Source: Azolla caroliniana (lineage: Eukaryota > Polypodiophyta). Taken from it: a DNA stretch of 64,000 nucleotides. The translations under genes and the position numbers were made by a program. The DNA is taken from the NCBI GenBank assembly GCA_043228905.1, contig JBHGNT010000008.1:7502001-7566000 (forward strand), written 5' to 3'. Positions 56,801-64,000 of this stretch are shown here, one piece after another. Each line of letters begins with the position of its first letter. Position 1 is the stretch's first letter. The notes below the pieces were generated by a model. That model was not told the origin of the DNA. It did no database searches and worked only from the letters and a program-made list of their open reading frames with translations.

Positions 56801-59800
56801 TCAGTAGAAGTCCTGAAAACTGGCTGATCCGTATCTCGATTTATTGTTTTGTATTATTATTCATCAAAGGTCACGTTAAGTTCTTTTGGGGCTAGAAATA
56901 ATAAAACATTGGTAATAATGTAGGTACCTGATAGTTTGCTTCCAAAAGTGGCGATTGTGGGAAGACCTAACGTTGGGAAGTCTGCACTTTTCAACCGTCT
57001 TGCTGGTGTAAGAAAAATTCTTACTCATGATGTTTTTCCATATCAAATTTTATGAATAGCAATATCATTTTGATATGTTGCATTTTATCAGGGAGACATT
57101 GCTATAGTTCATGATGAACCGGGTGTGACAAGAGACCGGTTGTATACGAGAGCTTTCTGGGGTCTTCAGGAATTCATGTTGGTAGATACTGGGGGTGTCC
57201 TTACAGTACCAAGATCGGGTGCTTTTACTGATGGAATAGCAATAACAACTAGTGGTGGGGAGAGTGCAATTACTAGAGCTGTGCAAGAAGCAAATCAAGC
57301 AGGCTTGCCAGCCATGATAGAAAAACAGGCTGCAGTTGCACTTGAAGATGCACAAACTGTTATCTTTGTCGTAGATGGACAGGTATACATCGTTAACACT
57401 TTCGAGATTAAATGTATTTCTGAGATGCAAAGTTGCCTGTACTGCAGCTTCATTTTTTGTCACAATGCTACCTCTAGGTTTTAAGCAGTATTCTCAAGTG
57501 TGTTACCTTTGAGTGCAGCTAAGGCTTGAGATTCACCATGTTTAATGCTTGGTATGGATACATTATGATACTGAAATTGCTTCCAATAATGATAAAGAAA
57601 ATGGGCATTCATGCACATGACTGTTCACGTTTTTAAATCTCTTAGACATCAGCATCTCCATCTCAAGGTGGGTAGCTACTCTTACCATTGTTGTCACATT
57701 CGTTATTCAGTCAATCATTTTATCACGTATGAGCATGATGTATAAACGAAGAGCAATATTAAAAAATCAACATTATGTCAATTACATATGTGTTGAATAA
57801 ATTATTATCAAAGTACTTGAGCTTAAAATTTCCGTATTAAAAACTGTTTTTCTACTCTTCAGTTTAACCTATCTTGCTTGTGATGGTGACTATGTTATGT
57901 ATGGGATGGTTTGGCACAGGCTGGAGTTACTTCTGCAGATCAAGATATTGCAAATTGGTTACGGAAGAAACATTCAAATAAGAAAATAGTACTAGCTGTA
58001 AACAAGTGTGAGTCCCCTACCAAGGGTTTTCAGCAAGCTACGGAGTTTTGGTCTTTGGGGTCAGTACCTTTCGGATATCTGTGTTGGTGAATAGTTTTGA
58101 ACTTAAATTTTTGATGCATATAGAAATTGATAATGGCTGTTCAGTTTGGCTGTCCAGGAGGGACACTCTTTAGATTGTATGGTTGGAATACTGAAATAGG
58201 AACAAAAACTAATGGATCACAAACATTATGATCCATTGTAACCATTCAAGCATTAATAAAAACGAAAAGATGTCAAAATGCTATATTGTAAGATGTTAAA
58301 ATGATCCATTGTCACAACTTTACTATTGTCGGTGTACTGACTCCTAGCAACAAATGAAAGTGATATGGTGAATTTGTTCGTTAGTATTGTATAATACAAG
58401 ACTCCTTACAATTAAAATTGATGATGTCTGCAACCATGATAAGCTCATGAGAGCTGATTGGTTGTTGACTACAACAGGGGATAAGATGGGCGCACTTCTA
58501 ATGCTGGGTGGCACCTATTGACATATCTGGAAGAAAACGTATGTTTGTAGCTGTGTTTGCCCCAGAATGACGTTTGGCATATCCATAAATTTTGCATTGG
58601 TAAAAAGTCAGCTATGAAGTAGTTTTATGATGCGGTATGAACATGTATACCTATGGATATGCCTGATTGGATTATTTCTTGTACGGATGAGTGGTTCCAA
58701 GGATGTAAGAAGGTATTACATTTTATAAGTGGCGGTCATACCAAGTCTACCTCTGTCATTGGTTTTAGAAGGTTTTCATTATTATCCATGGAGCAGTTCC
58801 CATAAATTAAAATCCCCTTTTTATGTTCTTTCCATTCCTTCTTCCTGTAGGCGTGTGTAATTGGCAGTGGAGTCGGAGTTTTCTGTTGCAATTAGAAAAT
58901 CCACATAGAGGATATCCGTCGAGCTTTCCTCAATGGTCTAATTATTATGGCCGATTGAAAAATATGCGGTTTTCACAATCATATTCACTTTGACAAAGCC
59001 ATTATTTATGCAGATACTACTTGATGTACCGATGTAAAAATGCATATCCTTGTTTATTTCTTTGATTGCTTCTGGCTAGAAAATATGGTGACTCATTGGA
59101 CACTCGTCCAAAATTTTGTATGGGTATCCATCTTAAGTTTTCCCGTGATTGTATAGTTAAAGAGTGTCCGAGTATTCTATGAATATTGTATGTTGATGAG
59201 CCATTATTGAAGTGCTGGTCCAGAAATAGAAATCATAAGAATAATTAGCAACATGACCAATAATTTGATCACCTCATTATATGTTTTTGTTTAGGCTTGA
59301 ACCAATACCTGTATCGGCCATATCAGGAACTGGAACAGGAGACTTGCTTGATAGTGTGTGCTCTGGATTAGCTTCCTTCAAGGTAATCCGTCAATTTGCA
59401 AGTTTTAAATCTATGCTGGTGTAACATATTTGCAAAGTGTTCAGGAAATTGTTGGTGGGCTCTTTTCTTACAAAACACAGGATTATAAGAACTGTACGAA
59501 ATTCCATGAGAATTGTCATTCTTATCTTTCTAAACACAACTTTATATCAAACTGTATAATATTTCGGACCTATTACTGTTGTTCGGCAGAAAGCAGAAAT
59601 GATGTTTACAGAAAATTAAAAAGGTCTTGTTCATGATAATTTGGCATATGGGCTACTGGGTACATATAAATGAGAAAGGAAGACTAATGTTTAGAATATT
59701 TTGCTGTTTTGTTCCAAACAAGAGGGAGATGCTTTATTCAGTAATATATTGTAGTTATGCATGATGAAACCTACCTGGAATATTTTCTTCTAGTCAAACC

Positions 59801-62800
59801 CTAGAATAAAGGTACTGTTTTGGTGCTGCAGAAAACATATTAGTGATGCATTTCTTTACCATAGATAAAGTCATCAGAAATAATAATACTCATTGGTCAT
59901 AACCCTCAGCTGTACTGGAAAATCTTTAAAGGGTAGCCTTGAGTATATGTTTTCATAGACAATACTATTAATTATTCCTTAGTAGTAGACTAATGAATGG
60001 ATTTAAGCTTATGCATTTTGTTTCCTAGATCCCACAATTTAATTTCATTCTAGCAATTACAAGAGCATAGACATGATGGAGATTTCTCGATTGTCGCTAA
60101 TGTTTTGTAGGTTGAAGAACAAATTCTAGAAGATGAAGAGAATAGGATTCCTTCAATAGCAATAATTGGAAAACCCAATGTTGGAAAGAGTAGTATCCTG
60201 AATTCATTAGCAGGAAAAGAAAGATCAATTGTCAGTCCAGTCAGTGGAACCACAAGAGATGCAATTGACACAGAAATTACTGGCCCAGATGGACAGGTAT
60301 CACGTATATTTCTATCTCTTTCTATTCTCTGCTTTTCTTATATGGCAATCAAATTTCAAATGCATGATTATTATTTACTCTTTCATAAATTACCTAACAA
60401 ACCTTGCTCACACTGTGATTCAAAATAAGTTGCTAGGGGTCACCTGCAACTTAACTAATATTACTAGTGGTTTGGTTTGTAGTTAATATATTTGGCAGAA
60501 TTTATTTAAAGGATTAGAAAATATACCGCGAGTGATTTATATTTTGATATTTGGTCCACATCCCCATCTTGTTGATGAGATGACCCAGCTGACAAAGGAA
60601 ATAATGTCGTCGTAAACGCAATTAGAGGCTGTCCTTGCAGACATGACTATTTCCTGCATTTTATACCCAAAGATTCTACTGAAGCATAGATATCTAAAGA
60701 TGGAGACGCATTTCACAACAGTTTATATTTGTAGATCTTTGTTTAACCTAGTCATGCACACTATTCATCACAAGGAGCAACGCCAAATATTAAAGTTATA
60801 GGAATGTATAAGACTATGTATATACACACATATCTGCAGCTTATATATGTAAGCTGCAGATATGACATTCAGATTTATCATTGCTAATTCAGTGTTCTAT
60901 TCAGTGAATTTGACGATAATAAGTATTGTCTTTATCATCCGTATTATTGGTGTTAATGCAACTTCCTACATTAGCACACAGGTTTATCGGTTAATAGATA
61001 CAGCTGGGATACGAAGGAGAGCAGCTGTAGCTGCATCTGGAAGCAAAACAGAAGAGCTATCTGTGAATCGTGCATTTCGAGCAATTCGGCGCGCTGATGT
61101 AGTAGCCCTAGTGATCGATGCCATGGCATGTGTCACTGAGCAGGTACATGCAGTATTTTACTCCTTAATTGTTTGATAGGCTGTTTGTCGCACACATGGG
61201 TTGGGCCAATCTTTCATCACACAAAGGTTGAAAGTGTGAATTGGTTTTAGCAGGTTTGTGTTTCTTCCCTCATATATTTATCATAGGCAGTTCATGCAAG
61301 TTGGGGTGTAATTTCATACATCAGAAAACATAGTTGGCACAATTTGTATATAGAACTAGGGTTTCATGGTCATATAGAGGGTGAGCTACCTTTACATGTT
61401 CTCCCTTCATTCTTGAGTTACCATTTTGGTTCTCACTTCCATCATGGGTAGCAGTGATAAGGATCCTCCTATCGTGCATGTTAACACGCTAAGTTATGAC
61501 CCTGTTGTGATTGGGTGTTGGATGCCTAAATGTCTCAAGCCAACTTATATGGGACTACTCAGGGGTAGTTGTTTAGGCAGAGAATCCATCTCAGGTATGC
61601 ATGTTAACACGCTAAGTTATGAAGCTGTTGTGATTGGGTGTTGGATGCCTAAATGTCTCAAGCCAACTTATATGGGACTACTCAGGGGTAGTTGTTTTGG
61701 CAGAGAATCCATCTCAGGTATGCATTTTCGTTCTCTTTTGAGATCATTGGGACAGCCATAATGGGATTTTGCCATGTGTGGTACAGTATTTGATCAAGAG
61801 TTACATTTTGTAAAAAGAATGAGTCCGCATGTTACGTGCCATTTACAATTCTAGGATTGTTTCATGAAGTTCTTTCAAATGAAGATTAGTCATGTTATGT
61901 GTTTTTGCATTTTTCAAATTTGGGCATAATGCTTTGGTTGGAACAACTGACCATTAGTAGTCCTATTGAATGTGTAGGATTGGAAACTTGCAGAACGAAT
62001 TGAAAATGAGGGGAAAGGTTGTGTCATTGTGGTTAACAAATGGGATACTGTACCGGATAAAGACAATAAAACAACAGTATACTATGAACAAGATGTTCGT
62101 GAGAAACTGCGAGTGCTTGATTGGGCTCCAATTGTCTATACATCAGCAATAGCTGGTCAAAGAGTGACAAGGCAAGAGCACCTTAAGAATTCAATTGCAG
62201 ACACATTCAATATTTGTTCTTCCCCCTTGTCCTTATTTTTGTGATTTAAATATATAGAATACTAGAGGCCGCTATTGAAGTGGAGAAAGAAAGGTCTAAA
62301 AGGTTGAGTACAGCCATCCTGAACCAAGTGGTACAAGAAGCAATGGCTCTAAACCCTCCACCAAGAACAAGGGGCGGCAAGAAAGGTCGTCTATACTATT
62401 GCACACAGGTTTGTACGAAGATAATTTGAAATTATTGTGCGTGCATGATTCCGTAATCAGCAAATAGGAGAAAACTGTGTGCGGAACATGCATTTAGGAA
62501 TGTTTGACGAAGGTGAAACCATAGTGGATGAAGGTGTGAACACTTCATTGATGAAGAGAAGCGTCACCTTCTAACAAATAATAGGGGATAAAGAGCTTGT
62601 GTTTGTAAGAGAGCAAGAAAATATGACCAATAGCTAGGAGTAATGGATTATTATGTTAGCCAAATAGGAAGCACCATCAGAAATGTGAACCCTAAAAATG
62701 TAAAGAGTAGGTGTGCTTGTGAGTCATGCCATATGAAATGTGGGCATGTAGGTTAAGGTCTTGTCAAGGCTGTGAAGATGGTTAGGAGCTAATGTTTGTC

Positions 62801-63344
62801 ATAGAATTCTATGTGAGCAATATCTAACATGAAAGAATTATTCAATTGCTTTGTGATGTTTTACCATTTATTTAGTTATTTTCAAATTTTAAACACATCC
62901 AGATTCTATTTACAGCACTTTTATGTCTTCATTCTTTTTACTCAACTTTATTTCTGTCTTTTTTTTTCCTGTTAGTACTGCGTCATACACCACGAGATTC
63001 AAAATAACAAGATCACTTGTTTTATCTTAGTTTACTTTGTCTCGGGTTGGCTTGTCGTCTCTCAAATGAAGTCCATCCCAGAGCTCGTTGATGGCTGATT
63101 GTCAGGGATGGAAAAAAACTCATGCTTCTGTTTGTTATTTTTATAGGCTGCTGTAAGGCCTCCAACTTTTGTGTTTTTCGTGAGTGACGCAAAACTGTTC
63201 TCAGACATCTACCGCCGTTACATGGAGAAGCAAATACGTGCCAACGTGGGATTTCGTGGTACCCCAATACGTCTGCTCTGGCGGAGCAAGAAGAAAACAG
63301 AGTATGATGGATCAAAAGAAGCTGTAGGAGCTGGCTCCACTTGA
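53897..63344 (+). CDS. DER: Der/EngA double-GTPase, probably plastid, ten exons
   Basis: Exons: 53,897-54,157; 56,924-57,007; 57,092-57,382; 57,920-58,059; 59,295-59,382; 60,111-60,296; 60,982-61,143; 61,978-62,171; 62,258-62,408; 63,147-63,344. All join in frame to 584 residues. Der has two tandem GTPase domains and a KH-like end and helps assemble the large ribosomal subunit; plant forms act in chloroplasts. Seen here: Ser-rich N-terminus ([19 protein letters not shown]) like a transit peptide; domain 1 with [12 protein letters not shown] and NKCE; domain 2 with [12 protein letters not shown] and NKWD; and the C-terminal block [15 protein letters not shown] to GTPIRLLW. Introns are GT-AG except intron 8 (GC-AG). 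The start is the only Met giving a transit peptide in frame with exon 2. No defect is visible. Confidence 0.95.
54158..56923 (+). other. Intron 1 of Der
   Basis: 2766 bp, between the transit-peptide exon and the first GTPase motif. AT-rich, with an approximate GATGACAATTAGGG-type word recurring at 54,205-54,410. No mobile element with clear ends and no coding domain. Confidence 0.8.
60829..60864. repeat. Perfect 15-bp inverted repeat in Der intron 6
   Basis: Arms CATATCTGCAGCTTA (60,829-60,843) and TAAGCTGCAGATATG (60,850-60,864) with a 6-nt loop TATATG. The arms match without error. Confidence 0.9.
61476..61721. repeat. Two-copy 123-bp tandem repeat in Der intron 7
   Basis: Copies 61,476-61,598 and 61,599-61,721 differ at only a few bases. 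The period is a multiple of three, so one frame stays open across both, but no known domain is encoded. Confidence 0.9.
62172..62257 (+). other. GC-AG intron 8 of Der
   Basis: The exon ends ACAAG and the intron begins GCAAGA; the acceptor is TATATAG then AATACTAGAG. Joining restores the codon AGA and a continuous frame ([12 protein letters not shown]). No GT donor nearby keeps the frame. Confidence 0.85.
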
Positions 63345-64000
63345 TTATTATTGGTCACTAATTGAAATGCTCAGAGACTAACAGCAAAATCTCAGTTCGA
63401 TATTGTTAAATTTTTAGCTCAATCTTTTCTTGGAATGTCTCCATCGGGGCATTGCAAATTAATGTTACAATGATGTAAACGACTTGACTCTTTTTATTAA
63501 TCAAGCCCTACTCTTGTGTGGTTTATAAAGAGTCTTTTAGTTTACACCAGATCTGTACAAGTTATGAACATTCATGATTGATGTGATTTTCTCGTGCATG
63601 CATTGAGAAGATATGTGGATACTTGACGAAATTGCATCAAGATGATAAATAGATATATAGGATGCTATATTAGATCATAAAATTGCTTTGGGACTGCTTG
63701 CATGCTTTGTAAGAATAGGAGGGTATGTTTTGTAAATATATTGTTAAACTCAAAAGCATGCAACACGAATCAAATAAGGGTGATGATATAAGAGCAATAA
63801 CATTGGATAATGAGATTTGTTTTAAAATTTTTGAGAGAGAGATTAACATCCATTAGAGGCCAAATTTACTCTATGCAAAACAAATCATGACAACAAATGT
63901 GGGTGAAAATCATTTAATTCATACTAAAACAAAAGGATCTACATTTCCTAAAGATTCATGACAATTATCTTAATGCAAGTGGTGGAAAGATTTTGGAGAT
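63345..64000. other. Der 3' UTR and intergenic DNA
   Basis: Probably the 3' UTR for the first 150-200 bp, with A/T-rich signals such as ATTAATCAAG near 63,495. Nothing else recognised to the window end. Confidence 0.5.

Overview
The window is nuclear DNA of a land plant. The evidence is a spliced plant-type beta-tubulin gene, a ten-exon gene for the double-GTPase Der/EngA with a Ser-rich, plastid-transit-like N-terminus, telomere-like TTTAGGG units inside an LTR, and dense Ty3/gypsy, LINE and hAT repeats. I cannot name the species. No bacterial-style features (operons, ribosome binding sites, CRISPR) are present.

Layout. (1) 1-30,295 is a stack of nested retroelements. The oldest is a minus-strand gag-pol element (element 1, 1-7247, continuing at 28,626). 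A plus-strand chromodomain Ty3/gypsy element (chromovirus A, 7248-28,620, TSD ATAAC) landed in its leader. Chromovirus A was then hit at least four times: element 2 (7555-17,943, TSD TTTCT, minus-strand gag-pol plus a third ORF) in its 5' LTR; a solo 'family C' LTR in gag (19,078-19,556, TSD GTGGA); a complete non-coding family C element in RT (20,783-23,693, TSD CGCGT/CGCAT); and a LINE in its 3' LTR (about 26,345-28,522). (2) 28,621-36,086 holds tandem repeats, another family C LTR, a copia-type LTR with its primer site, and a decayed L1-type LINE. (3) 36,087-37,939 is a beta-tubulin gene on the minus strand, with its leader region to about 39,650. (4) 39,650-45,940 is repeat-poor, then AACCGAACCG-rich repeats and a non-autonomous hAT element (44,693-45,797, TSD CCTCTAGT) that carries a truncated L1 insertion. 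(5) 45,941-51,608 is a second, much better preserved copy of the chromovirus (B, minus strand, TSD ATAAT). (6) 52,570-63,344 is the Der/EngA gene, with an L1 fragment in its upstream region and one GC-AG intron.

How parts work together. The two chromovirus copies explain each other: B gives the intact gag, protease, RT, RNase H, integrase and chromodomain order, and A shows how it decays. Both carry a 12-nt block just after the 5' LTR that is the exact complement of the predicted first 12 nt of their own RNA, which points to self-priming rather than tRNA priming. Both also carry a G-TTA-AAC heptamer just before the gag stop, in the right frame for a -1 shift into pol. Elements 1 and 2 are a separate Ty3/gypsy lineage with an uncharacterised third ORF after integrase; they share LTR material with the non-coding family C elements, so family C is probably mobilised by proteins of that lineage.
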